IMG/VR virus record: IMGVR_UViG_3300040809_000464
Span: 1-64,000 of that record
Reading direction: 5' to 3' (one strand)
DNA length: 64,000 nt
Source of the DNA: a virus
Shown here piece after piece: positions 7,671-15,173 of this stretch (position 1 is the stretch's first letter; each line of letters opens with the position of its first letter). Below the pieces are notes generated by a model, which saw only the letters and a list, made by a program, of their open reading frames with translations, did no database searches and was not told the origin of the DNA. A program made the position numbers and the translations under genes.

Positions 7671-8981
7671 TTACTTCTCCTCTTCAGTTATATTCTTATT
7701 AGGTTCATCTACATCAGGTTCCTCTACGTTTGGATTGGTCTTGTAGGGGACTCCTAGGCTGTCTAATATATCGGTAAACACAGGAATCTTATCTCTTTCT
7801 CTTAACATCGCTACCATTACATACATCTGATTTAACCACTCGTATGTTGTCATAGTGATCTCCTTCCCAGACCAGCTTGTAAACTTAACCTCATTATCAG
7901 GGAACCATCTATAATATTGTGCTACTATAACCTCACACATCTCTTTTAAAGATTTACAACCCTTAAGTAAATTGTATGCAGATTTATCCCCAAAAGAGAT
8001 ACCTAAGTATTTTGTGGGAGAATAGGTGTCACAAGAGTCACCTGCAAGGATCTGGAAGCCCTTGAAGAGATATCCATATCCCTTTACAGAGCCTTTTTTG
8101 TTAAGGTATAATTCCCCTAGACCTGTAATTAGGTAAGGATGCGGATGTTTCCAGTTACCAGAATTATCTTTCATAAAATTGAATATCAACCCTTCATGCG
8201 ACATAGAGTCTTTATCTATTGATATACCTATATACTTGTGAGTGCCATATCTCTTGTAATGCTTATGTGATTCATACATATAGATGTTTAGAGCATCGTC
8301 CGCTTCGATCCCCGTAATTCTTTCAGATTCATCTTTCTTTAGCACGTAATCCCTAACCGCTCCCAATTGCGGTGGTCTCTTAGCCACCCTAGAGCCTTTA
8401 TAGCGACCCATTTCAGGAGAGTCTTTATGGCGAGGGTTTAGAGGCATCTCAAGTTTATGTCTGTGGCAATCTGTAGTACCAACCAAGATCACCGCTTCCT
8501 GTACACCTAGATAGTCTTTAACCTCTTGGATTTTCCTATTAAAGTTTCCATATGCAAAGTGAATCTCATTAGGTATCAACTCTTCATCAAACTCGAAATC
8601 TTCAACCTTATAGGGTTCTTTACCTTCAGATTCTCTTTGTAAGTTATGCTCTCCAAGCCAACCCTCTATAGTTTTCTTCTTACGACCTTTGAACTCCGTG
8701 ATGTTCTTAAAACGTTCGTTGATAAATTTACCTGTACTACGTTTCTCGTAAATAGGTTTCTCATCACCGTTATAGAAAGCACCAAGTACAGAACTATTAG
8801 TACAGACAGTTTCAAATTGCTCAACGTTTTCTGCTTTAAAGAACTCCTTTCCAGTCTCTTTTAAGAATACTTTAAATACTTTTGTGGTGTTAGCACTCGC
8901 AGATGTATAGATGAACGTGTCAGCATCTATAATAAGTTTAACATCATCTGTGACGATATCCCGCCAGTTTTTACATATCAT
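7671..8981 (-). CDS. 5'-3' exonuclease / flap endonuclease (T7 gp6-like)
   Basis: The 436 aa product has FEN-family acidic motifs in order: LIIDADTFIY near residue 15, YKGSRVAKRPP near 194, ITGIEADDALNIYMYE near 223, ISIDKDS near 253, then a helix-hairpin-helix-like GDSCDTY region near 313. These residues bind two metal ions in this family. It would remove RNA primers or process recombination ends with the phage polymerase. A charged insertion near residues 90-130 makes it longer than T7 gp6. GAGG precedes the ATG. Confidence 0.85.
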   Translation of the reverse strand: MICKNWRDIVTDDVKLIIDADTFIYTSASANTTKVFKVFLKETGKEFFKAENVEQFETVCTNSSVLGAFYNGDEKPIYEKRSTGKFINERFKNITEFKGRKKKTIEGWLGEHNLQRESEGKEPYKVEDFEFDEELIPNEIHFAYGNFNRKIQEVKDYLGVQEAVILVGTTDCHRHKLEMPLNPRHKDSPEMGRYKGSRVAKRPPQLGAVRDYVLKKDESERITGIEADDALNIYMYESHKHYKRYGTHKYIGISIDKDSMSHEGLIFNFMKDNSGNWKHPHPYLITGLGELYLNKKGSVKGYGYLFKGFQILAGDSCDTYSPTKYLGISFGDKSAYNLLKGCKSLKEMCEVIVAQYYRWFPDNEVKFTSWSGKEITMTTYEWLNQMYVMVAMLRERDKIPVFTDILDSLGVPYKTNPNVEEPDVDEPNKNITEEEK

Positions 8982-8990
8982 CGTTAGCCT

Positions 8991-9224
8991 CTATCTATTT
9001 TTGTTTAGTAATATCTTACCAGATTTTATTCTACTAAGATCCTGCCATGAAGTTTCCCCTGTAGTTAGTAATTTAACCAAGACTTTATTAAAAGTTATAT
9101 ATCTAAGGATCTTCACATAACCATCTTTGGTCTTATATACACGACCTTCGTAGAATCTTTTATTTCTCTTCCGTCTAAGTTTAAAATTATAAACTACTTC
9201 TTTATTGTACCTCTTATAATTCAT
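8991..9224 (-). CDS. Small basic protein, possible DNA-binding fold
   Basis: The 77 aa product is very basic (RRKRNKR near residue 18). Its GRVYKTKDGYVKILRY..FNKVLVKLLTTG pattern resembles the small beta domain found at the N-terminus of some phage HNH/AP2-type proteins, here without a nuclease domain. It may be a remnant or stand-alone DNA-binding module; confidence in function is low. Confidence 0.55.
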   Translation of the reverse strand: MNYKRYNKEVVYNFKLRRKRNKRFYEGRVYKTKDGYVKILRYITFNKVLVKLLTTGETSWQDLSRIKSGKILLNKNR

Positions 9225-9481
9225 AATTCACTTACCACTTCAATATCCACCACATCTGTATTTGATTCAAACCACACCCTCGCCCCGCAGCTCAAAGGAT
9301 TAAACGGGGAATATACAAATTTACCAAGATACTCACCAGATTTAGTCCTCAATATAGCCTCATAAGCATAGTTATTACTCTTATAAGTTTTGACCGTAAG
9401 AACTGGTAGGATATCTTCATCGTTCTCTGCTTTGATGTTCTTCTTTATATGATGCTGGTTTACATGTACGATCTGTTTCAA
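9221..9481 (-). CDS. Hypothetical protein, 86 aa (TTG start)
   Basis: The start is a TTG at 9481, supported by AAGGAG seven bases upstream and a TTGA overlap with the stop of the Ntn hydrolase gene. The product looks beta-rich. No recognised family. Confidence 0.55.
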   Translation of the reverse strand: MKQIVHVNQHHIKKNIKAENDEDILPVLTVKTYKSNNYAYEAILRTKSGEYLGKFVYSPFNPLSCGARVWFESNTDVVDIEVVSEL

Positions 9482-9969
9482 GTTAATTCTCCTTCAGAAA
9501 TAAATTCACGTAGTTTATACACTTTAAGTTCTCCACCAGAAGCACTATCTTGTAAGAATGCATGTTGGAAAGCCTCTGGTATATCCATATTAGCAGCTAA
9601 AGCTCCCCATAGGTGATAAGCCCCAGAGCCAAACGCTAAATTCTTCTCCTCCATATCTTCTACTTTATTCTTCCAGTAGAACTTAAAAGGACCCACTTCT
9701 ATTGGGTTAGGTTCATAGATTGTAACATCACCAGTTAGTTTACTTATTATTGCAACTATGGAGTATTTAAGTCTTTTAGTTTTACCCTTCTTAAGTTTCC
9801 TTACAAAGGTATCTATCTCTTCAACACTGCCACTACCAACGGCATAACTGAATATATCAACCTCCCAACGTTTGCACATAGTATCTGTGTGCCCACTACC
9901 ATCTGTGTAAGTACCTCTGCTGTCAGTCACCACCATGTTATACTGCTTAGATATTAATATAGTTGTCAT
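9478..9969 (-). CDS. Proteasome-like Ntn hydrolase
   Basis: The 163 aa product begins MTTILISKQYNMVVTDSRGT, the typical start of proteasome/HslV-type Ntn hydrolases: a Thr next to the initiator Met as nucleophile, then a beta strand and the (A/T)DSR loop. It continues with AVGSGSVEEIDTF and AFGSGAYHLWGALA, matching the family's Gly-rich turns. Phages encode single-domain relatives of unknown substrate. It is followed by a macro-domain gene in the first leftward transcription unit, so it should be made early. Protease versus amidohydrolase activity is unknown. Confidence 0.7.
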   Translation of the reverse strand: MTTILISKQYNMVVTDSRGTYTDGSGHTDTMCKRWEVDIFSYAVGSGSVEEIDTFVRKLKKGKTKRLKYSIVAIISKLTGDVTIYEPNPIEVGPFKFYWKNKVEDMEEKNLAFGSGAYHLWGALAANMDIPEAFQHAFLQDSASGGELKVYKLREFISEGELT

Positions 9970-9984
9970 AGTTTCTACACACCT

Positions 9985-10431
9985 TTATAGTTCCCAAATC
10001 TCGATATCAAACTCTTTCAAGATAACCTCGCACAACTCACTCACAACGTCCCAATCACCACCAGCCAACTCTGAAGCCATCTTATAAGGAATGATCACTG
10101 TGAAGGGGTCTGCTCCTAGTGCTTTCTGTATAAGATTCAGGTAGCCTTTAACTTTAAAGAGACACCATGATAGATGTCCGTAGTGTACTTGTCTTTTATC
10201 TGTCCCTACATGTTCCTGAGCTGTTAAGTTCATCACCATATCGTTCTCATCATAAGATACGTCACCTAAGTTATGATCCTCTAAGTAAGCTCTATAGGTT
10301 TTGGGATAGGTGAGTTTAATCTGCCTAGCAATACCTGCCCCCATCACACCTTGAGCGTTACAACAATGTAGCAATACTGTATTATCCTTATGTTGGTGTC
10401 TCTTAATAGCACAACCTTTATAGTGTTTCAA
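9985..10431 (-). CDS. Macro domain protein (ADP-ribose binding/processing)
   Basis: The 148 aa product contains the macro-domain signature near residues 22-45 (HCCNAQGVMGAGIARQI), the loop that binds ADP-ribose, and a central GHLSW segment. Members hydrolyse ADP-ribose-1''-phosphate or remove ADP-ribose from macromolecules. The start is a TTG at 10431 with AGAGGAG seven bases upstream. It is the first gene of the leftward operon, directly behind a sigma70 promoter. A role against host ADP-ribosylation or NAD-derived signals is an inference. Confidence 0.8.
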   Translation of the reverse strand: MKHYKGCAIKRHQHKDNTVLLHCCNAQGVMGAGIARQIKLTYPKTYRAYLEDHNLGDVSYDENDMVMNLTAQEHVGTDKRQVHYGHLSWCLFKVKGYLNLIQKALGADPFTVIIPYKMASELAGGDWDVVSELCEVILKEFDIEIWEL

Positions 10432-10450
10432 GTTATATTCTCCTCTAACA

Positions 10451-10479
10451 TTGACAATTCATAGAACATACTGTATCAT
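10451..10479 (+). promoter_or_regulatory. Rightward sigma70 promoter overlapping the leftward one
   Basis: TTGACA (10451-10456) and TATCAT (10474-10479) are 17 bp apart and would drive the membrane peptide at 10517. The footprint overlaps that of the leftward promoter almost completely, so one RNA polymerase should exclude the other. Confidence 0.7.
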
Positions 10480-10498
10480 ACTGGCTATCGTAAGTCAA
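10470..10498 (-). promoter_or_regulatory. Leftward sigma70 promoter
   Basis: On the minus strand TTGACT (complement of 10493-10498) and TACAGT (complement of 10470-10475) have a 17 bp spacer. It would start transcription about 30 bp before the macro-domain TTG codon. Its -10 overlaps the -10 of the rightward promoter. Confidence 0.65.
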
Positions 10499-10516
10499 CA
10501 CATAAAAGGAGAAAAC

Positions 10517-10672
10517 ATGAAAAGAATACTCTTCAAAGCCTTAGGCAGTAAAGAAGGTGATACAGATAAAGAGGCTGATAAGGTGGCAATGGTCAGGCTC
10601 GTGCTTGTAAGTATCGCTCTTGTGACGAATATCCTTATCAGTGTGAACATTGTCATAGGATGGTTACAATAG
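10517..10672 (+). CDS. Small membrane protein, 51 aa
   Basis: The ATG at 10517 has AAGGAG seven bases upstream and is preferred over an in-frame start at 10451 that lies inside the promoter. The N-terminal half is charged (KALGSKEGDTDKEADK); the C-terminal half is one hydrophobic segment. As the first rightward gene it is probably expressed early. Function unknown. Confidence 0.65.
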   Translation: MKRILFKALGSKEGDTDKEADKVAMVRLVLVSIALVTNILISVNIVIGWLQ

Positions 10673-10710
10673 ATTAGTATCTCTTATATGAATCTCTTAT
10701 AAGAAAACTC

Positions 10711-10739
10711 TTGACAAATGGTTTATGTACAAATACTAT
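10711..10739 (+). promoter_or_regulatory. Sigma70 promoter for the methyltransferase gene
   Basis: TTGACA (10711-10716), 17 bp spacer, TACTAT (10734-10739), then the ATG at 10772 behind AGAGAGG. Confidence 0.75.
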
Positions 10740-10771
10740 ACTTACTATATTAATTAACAGAGAGGTAAAAT

Positions 10772-11506
10772 ATGTTTGATAAAGATAATAAATGGTTAAT
10801 GCAAGGTGATTGCCTTGAAATGATGAAGCAGATCCCTGATAGCAGTGTCGATATGATATTGACAGACCCTCCTTATGGTACTACAAAATGTAAATGGGAC
10901 TCCATTATACCTCTTGAATCTATGTGGGGACAGTTGAAAAGGGTATCAAAAGATAACAGTGCCATATTACTTTTTGCACAAACCCCTTTTGATAAGGTAC
11001 TAGGTTCAAGTAATTTACCTATGTTACGTTATGAATGGATCTGGGAGAAGACTGCCGCAACAGGTCATTTGAATGCCAAAAAGATGCCTATGAAAGCACA
11101 TGAAAATATATTAGTTTTCTATAAAAACCTCCCTAAATATAATCCAATTAAGACAAACGGTCACATTAGAAAGACCACTAAACAAGTCAGACATGAAAGC
11201 TCTCTTTACGGTAATCAAGATAGTTATACTTCTTATGATAGTACCTCCAGATACCCTAGGAGCGTACAAGAGTTCTCTAGTGATAAACAGAAAGAAAACT
11301 ACCATCCAACACAAAAACCTACAGCTTTGATCGAATACCTAATTAACACCTACACTAATAAAGGTGAAACGGTTTTAGATTTCACAATGGGTAGTGGTAC
11401 AACGGGTGTAGCTTGTAAAAACCTTGATCGTAAATTCATAGGTATAGAGTTAGATGAGAATTATTTCAATATTGCCAAGAACCGTATCGAAGGAGAAACC
11501 TTATGA
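10772..11506 (+). CDS. DNA N6-adenine/N4-cytosine methyltransferase, beta class
   Basis: The 244 aa protein shows catalytic motif IV TDPPYG at residues 31-36 and the AdoMet-binding motif I near 199-215 (DFTMGSGTTGVACKNL, then GIELDENYF). Motif IV before motif I is the beta-class order. DPPY enzymes methylate N6-adenine or N4-cytosine. No cognate restriction endonuclease is present, so it probably protects phage DNA from host restriction or regulates it. Its stop overlaps the start of the nuclease gene by 4 bp. Confidence 0.85.
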   Translation: MFDKDNKWLMQGDCLEMMKQIPDSSVDMILTDPPYGTTKCKWDSIIPLESMWGQLKRVSKDNSAILLFAQTPFDKVLGSSNLPMLRYEWIWEKTAATGHLNAKKMPMKAHENILVFYKNLPKYNPIKTNGHIRKTTKQVRHESSLYGNQDSYTSYDSTSRYPRSVQEFSSDKQKENYHPTQKPTALIEYLINTYTNKGETVLDFTMGSGTTGVACKNLDRKFIGIELDENYFNIAKNRIEGETL

Positions 11507-12066
11507 GGCGACCTAAACAGTTCAAATTTATGATATTACTTTTATCTGTACTAATCTTACTATCCTACCTCTTCACTAATGTGAGTAGTGGTCAGTCTAT
11601 AATACCATCTGATGAAGTGTGGCACTATGAAGATATACAGAAGGAGTATAGCGCTAAGAAGTTTGATACGAAAGAAGAATACCATTTCGTGTATGATGGA
11701 GATACTTTCTTCGTATCTAATAAGAAGTGTATGAAGGAAACACCAGTACTGTGCAAACGTATAGGTGTAAGGATCAGAGGAGTGGACACACCAGAGTTAC
11801 ATTCTGCTAAGTGTGAACGTGAGAGGAAGTTAGCTTTGATGGCGAGGGGTTATCTGAGATGGACTTTAGAGAGTCAAGAGTTTGAGCTGAGGAATATAGA
11901 TAGAGGTAGTCGTTTTAGGGTGATTGCTGATGTCTATATCAAGGAAGGTAATCTTCTACCATTCTTACTTGCTAAGGATTTCTATAGAGAGTATTCTGGT
12001 AAGAGTAAGCGTGAACCTTGGTGTAGTCAGAGTGAGATGGAAGCTTTTAAGAGAAACAAGAAGTAG
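11503..12066 (+). CDS. Membrane-anchored/secreted staphylococcal nuclease-like protein
   Basis: Residues 9-26 form an N-terminal hydrophobic segment (signal anchor). The rest is an SNase fold: VYDGDTF near 63 (metal ligand Asp), RIRGVDTPEL near 90 (catalytic Arg and Asp-Thr-x-Glu set) and an Arg-rich RNIDRGSRFRVI near 129. SNase-like enzymes cut DNA and RNA. Periplasmic location would let it degrade incoming competitor DNA or host nucleic acid after lysis, while the coupled methyltransferase acts inside. This pairing is inference. Confidence 0.8.
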   Translation: MRRPKQFKFMILLLSVLILLSYLFTNVSSGQSIIPSDEVWHYEDIQKEYSAKKFDTKEEYHFVYDGDTFFVSNKKCMKETPVLCKRIGVRIRGVDTPELHSAKCERERKLALMARGYLRWTLESQEFELRNIDRGSRFRVIADVYIKEGNLLPFLLAKDFYREYSGKSKREPWCSQSEMEAFKRNKK

Positions 12067-12073
12067 ATATAGA

Positions 12074-12182
12074 CGTATAACGCTCTGTATGGCATTCTAA
12101 GAGGATATCACCTATCAAGTAGGGTCATTGTACTGGGTAAGGTGTAGAACCTCTTAGGATTGATTACAGAAAGGGTTATACG
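12074..12182 (+). repeat. Intergenic hairpin element A
   Basis: This 109 bp element folds into a long imperfect hairpin: CGTATAAC (12074-12081) pairs with GTTATACG (12175-12182), TCTGT with ACAGA, ATTCTAAGAGG (12094-12104) with CCTCTTAGGAT, and an inner CACCT with AGGTG. A related element (B) lies in inverse orientation at 17765-17862, with the same 57 bp distance between conserved arms. No ORF of note is inside. It fills the gap between the nuclease and exonuclease genes. Confidence 0.7.
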
Positions 12183-12213
12183 TAGACGTATATAAACATT
12201 AAAGAGGAAACAT

Positions 12214-12891
12214 ATGAAGATTAGATTAACAGATAGTGAGACGGCAGGTTTCGATGGTGGTATTGTTGAGATTGGTTCTATAGAGATTGATAAGGATGGT
12301 AAGATACTATCCACGTATGAGACTCTAGTGAACCCTGAGAGGGAGATTGAGATTGGGGCTATGGTAGTACATAACATCACTAACGAAATGGTTGTAGAGG
12401 CTCCTACGTTTGCACAGGTGAAGCATAACATTACAGATGCAGACGTTAGTATTGCCCATAACAGCTCTTTCGATGCAAGAGTGCTTGAGATGAAGGATTA
12501 TAAGTGGTGGTGTACTTTAGGGGCTTCTCGTTTAGTGTATCCTGAGTTGAAGTGTCATAAGAACATGAGTTTGTTTTATGAACTAGGTCTGCATAAGGAA
12601 TTCTCTTTTGATGGCACTCCTCATAGAGCTTTATTTGATTGCCATGTAACGTTAGAGCTTGTACGTGATATGATGAGGAAGATGGATATGGACTTGCTTG
12701 AGTTGATGTCTTATGTAGAGGATATGGCTGGAGAGAAGATCTGTCAGTATAAGAAGTATAAGGGACTGCCTTGGAAGATTGTTCTTGAGACGGATGAAGG
12801 ATATTGTCGATGGTGTGTGGAGAATAGTCTGAAGAAGGGTCCTGAGCAGGCTGTTAGAGAGTGGTTGGTTAAGAGGTTGGGTCAGGAGTGA
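12214..12891 (+). CDS. DnaQ-fold 3'-5' exonuclease, ExoX-like
   Basis: The 225 aa protein has the DEDDh residues: D7 and E9 in LTDSETAG, AHNSSFDARV near 81, and HRALFDCHVT near 137. The C-terminal ~60 residues (GEKICQYKKYKGLPW onward) match the short extension of E. coli ExoX-type enzymes. It is likely a distributive single-strand DNA 3' exonuclease acting in repair or end trimming. GAGG precedes the ATG. Confidence 0.8.
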   Translation: MKIRLTDSETAGFDGGIVEIGSIEIDKDGKILSTYETLVNPEREIEIGAMVVHNITNEMVVEAPTFAQVKHNITDADVSIAHNSSFDARVLEMKDYKWWCTLGASRLVYPELKCHKNMSLFYELGLHKEFSFDGTPHRALFDCHVTLELVRDMMRKMDMDLLELMSYVEDMAGEKICQYKKYKGLPWKIVLETDEGYCRWCVENSLKKGPEQAVREWLVKRLGQE

Positions 12892-12925
12892 GTGTAGAAA
12901 ATCAGGCACTATCCCAGATTAAACC

Positions 12926-12954
12926 TTGACAAATTAAAGATTCCATGTTATAAT
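12926..12954 (+). promoter_or_regulatory. Consensus sigma70 promoter for a 58 aa gene
   Basis: TTGACA (12926-12931), 17 bp spacer, TATAAT (12949-12954): a perfect consensus on both boxes. It precedes a small gene with AAGGAG. Confidence 0.85.
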
Positions 12955-12980
12955 ATTAGTGTAAGTTTAAGGAGATTTAA

Positions 12981-13157
12981 ATGTTTGCAAGATCAGAAGA
13001 TGTTACAAAAGCATTATTAGCTGGAGAAACAACAGTAAGAAAGATACGTAACAGGATCTCATATCACAGGGTTAGAGGTAACGTACCTGCTGTAATGATG
13101 TTCTTAGAGGGTATTGAATGGTACTTGTACGAGAAAGAATATAAACCTGAAGAGTAA
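12981..13157 (+). CDS. Small basic protein, 58 aa
   Basis: The ATG at 12981 stands behind AAGGAG, and 27 bp after a perfect promoter. The protein (starts MFARSEDVTKALLAGETTVR, ends EYKPEE) is basic in the middle (RKIRNRISYHRVRG) and looks like a compact folded domain, possibly nucleic-acid binding. A hairpin with short T tail follows at 13208, so it may be a monocistronic, strongly expressed regulator. No family recognised. Confidence 0.65.
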   Translation: MFARSEDVTKALLAGETTVRKIRNRISYHRVRGNVPAVMMFLEGIEWYLYEKEYKPEE

Positions 13158-13207
13158 ACAGTTTAGGTAGTTCGAGGGGGGTATCTATTTTTACAACTAA
13201 GCTACAG

Positions 13208-13228
13208 CCCTTATTTTATAAGGGTTTG
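13208..13228 (+). terminator. Terminator-like hairpin
   Basis: CCCTTAT (13208-13214), TTT loop, ATAAGGG (13218-13224), then TTTG. A perfect 7 bp stem 50 bp after the 58 aa gene. Confidence 0.55.
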
Positions 13229-13264
13229 TGCCAATTGGTAGTGTAGGAATGTTTCCAGAATATA

Positions 13265-13323
13265 CCTTATCCTTTCTATTCTTATTATTATCTTTCTATT
13301 TCTCTTATTCTATCCTTCTCTTT
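13265..13323 (+). other. 59-nt polypyrimidine tract
   Basis: The top strand has 51 pyrimidines, eight A and no G over 59 nt, in the leader of the compact polymerase gene. Such strand-asymmetric tracts can be unwinding elements, primer sites or rho-loading sites. Confidence 0.6.
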
Positions 13324-13384
13324 AAGAGTATTCTTTAGAGATAGCTCTTTAAGTATTAACTTTAACAGTAACTTTAGAGGTTAT

Positions 13385-14749
13385 ATGATTTATGAATTAA
13401 GTAAATTAAATATATTTAGTATAGAGGACCTTAAACTAAAGAGTCTTAGGTATTCTCTCTATTATAACAAGAGTAAGCATTATGAAGTAGTGGTTAAATT
13501 ATTAATTAAGGAATATGGTAAGAAGTATGAACCTGATATAAGATGCTTAGTTACTAACATAGCTAAAGCATTTAAATCAAGAACAAAGTATCTTACTGTA
13601 ACACTACATGCTGCACATTATTCTAATAATATACTAGATATATCTTACCGTAAGACACGTAAACTAATATCTTTAATGGAACAAGATGGTTACATAGATA
13701 TTTATAAGGGTTTCTCTAAAGGTAAGAAGGTTAATCAAGAGTTTGAAGTATCTTTAAGTAGTGCTACAATAATTAAATTTAATAAACCTCTTGAAAATAT
13801 ATGGGAAGACAGGTATCATAAGTATGTAAATCTAATAGATTTCGATCTTATAGAAGTTAGAGACAGAGAAACTAAGAAAAGTAAAAGCACAAGAGGCTTT
13901 AAAGGTCTGTCTGATAAGAAAGCTTTTATGAAGAAGTATAATATGTTACTAGAGAATGTAGAGTTTAGTGTTATGGGTGAAATAGTTCCATCACCACTTT
14001 ACAAAAGAGTATATACAGATAATCCATCTAAAGGTGGTAGGTTCTATAACTGTGGGAATTTCCAAACTATGAAGAAAGAATTAAGACCAAGTATTAAGAT
14101 TGATGGTGAAGATACCGTATGCTTAGATTATTCCGCATTACATCCTTGTCTATGTTACAACCTTGTAGATGTCGAACTAGAAGATTGGTTCTCACCTTAT
14201 GATTGTGATACCAGTTTTATTAAGGTGGATGAAGAAAAGGTTGAAGAATTTAGGAAGAAATATAATAAGCCTAACTACGACCCTGTGAGAAACCTTGTAA
14301 AGATTGCCATGTTATGTGTGCTTAACAGTCCTGAAGGCAATGGTGAGAATAATGCTTCTGTAGCTATATTGGCAATATCTAGTAAGATCGGTCTCGACAG
14401 AGCTAAACAGAATGATGAAGAAACTGTTGGTGATTCTATGTTCTATGGTTTATGCTTTGGTAGGAAACCTATACCAGTTAAAGAACTTGTAAAGAGTATC
14501 TTGACACATAATTTCCCTATTGCAGAGTTCTTCTTTACAGATATTGGATTAGAGTTGCAACGACATGATAGTGATATGGCTGAGTACATCTTAGGGCATT
14601 TCTTACAGAAGAATGAGGTATGCCTCAGTTGGCACGATGGATTTGTTGTCAAGAAAGACTTGAAAGACGAACTCAACAGTGTTATGCTAGATGCTTACAA
14701 AGAAGTGACTGGTACAGAAAAGAATTGTAAGATTAAACAAGAGTATTAG
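13385..14749 (+). CDS. Compact family-A-like polymerase (TV-Pol-like), with winged helix
   Basis: The 454 aa protein has palm motifs of superfamily A polymerases: motif A LDYSALHP with D248; a KIAML/FYG region with K306, like the finger helix; and motif C SWHDGF with H417-D418. The N-terminal part contains a winged-helix-like segment (ISYRKTRKLISLMEQDGYI, near 90). There is no exonuclease domain and it is half the length of the replicative polymerase. This matches my recollection of the transposon-virus polymerase (TV-Pol) family proposed to combine priming and polymerisation. Palm assignment is fairly firm; the family and activity are inference. AGAGG precedes the ATG. Confidence 0.65.
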   Translation: MIYELSKLNIFSIEDLKLKSLRYSLYYNKSKHYEVVVKLLIKEYGKKYEPDIRCLVTNIAKAFKSRTKYLTVTLHAAHYSNNILDISYRKTRKLISLMEQDGYIDIYKGFSKGKKVNQEFEVSLSSATIIKFNKPLENIWEDRYHKYVNLIDFDLIEVRDRETKKSKSTRGFKGLSDKKAFMKKYNMLLENVEFSVMGEIVPSPLYKRVYTDNPSKGGRFYNCGNFQTMKKELRPSIKIDGEDTVCLDYSALHPCLCYNLVDVELEDWFSPYDCDTSFIKVDEEKVEEFRKKYNKPNYDPVRNLVKIAMLCVLNSPEGNGENNASVAILAISSKIGLDRAKQNDEETVGDSMFYGLCFGRKPIPVKELVKSILTHNFPIAEFFFTDIGLELQRHDSDMAEYILGHFLQKNEVCLSWHDGFVVKKDLKDELNSVMLDAYKEVTGTEKNCKIKQEY

Positions 14750-14760
14750 AGAGGTGTGAT

Positions 14761-14952
14761 ATGAACAATTTCGATGTAATTAAAAACCATATGTTTGAAG
14801 ATGAAGAGGTTGTCTTTAACAGTGATGACTTTAATGAATGTAAACGAGTATGTGATGAACTATCTAAGAACGCCTCTTATGGATATAGATATGCAGTTTA
14901 TCCTAGTGAGGTTATGCTAGCTTATGGAGGACATAATTATGGAGTGGATTAG
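14761..14952 (+). CDS. Hypothetical protein, 63 aa
   Basis: Short protein rich in Asp, Glu and Tyr. The middle (DDFNECKRVCDELSKNASYG) may be a helix. It is followed by a 14 bp overlap with the DUF551 gene. It may bind the preceding polymerase, with which it is probably co-transcribed, but there is no direct evidence. Confidence 0.55.
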   Translation: MNNFDVIKNHMFEDEEVVFNSDDFNECKRVCDELSKNASYGYRYAVYPSEVMLAYGGHNYGVD

Positions 14953-15163
14953 TGTAGAAGATAACCTTCCAGCATTAGGCGTTCCAGTATTGACAATCTT
15001 TAGATGCGAAGCTTTAGTGTTGGTACTCTGTGAGGAACATCCTTCTTATGAGGAAACCTTTGAACCTTTTGCGTATTGGAGTGAACCCTATAGTGGGATA
15101 TTGGAACCTGACTGGTATGAAGTAACTCACTGGATGCCATTACCAGAATTACCTGAGAAGTAG
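14939..15163 (+). CDS. DUF551 protein
   Basis: The ATG at 14939 has GGAGG eight bases upstream and starts MEWISVEDNLPALGVPVL; an ATG at 14924 is also in frame but lacks spacing. The protein ends with YEVTHWMPLPELPEK. WISVED-LP at the start and THWMPLPE-P at the end are the DUF551 signature, a small phage/prophage domain of unknown function. Confidence 0.75.
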   Translation: MEWISVEDNLPALGVPVLTIFRCEALVLVLCEEHPSYEETFEPFAYWSEPYSGILEPDWYEVTHWMPLPELPEK

Positions 15164-15173
15164 AGGAGATAAA

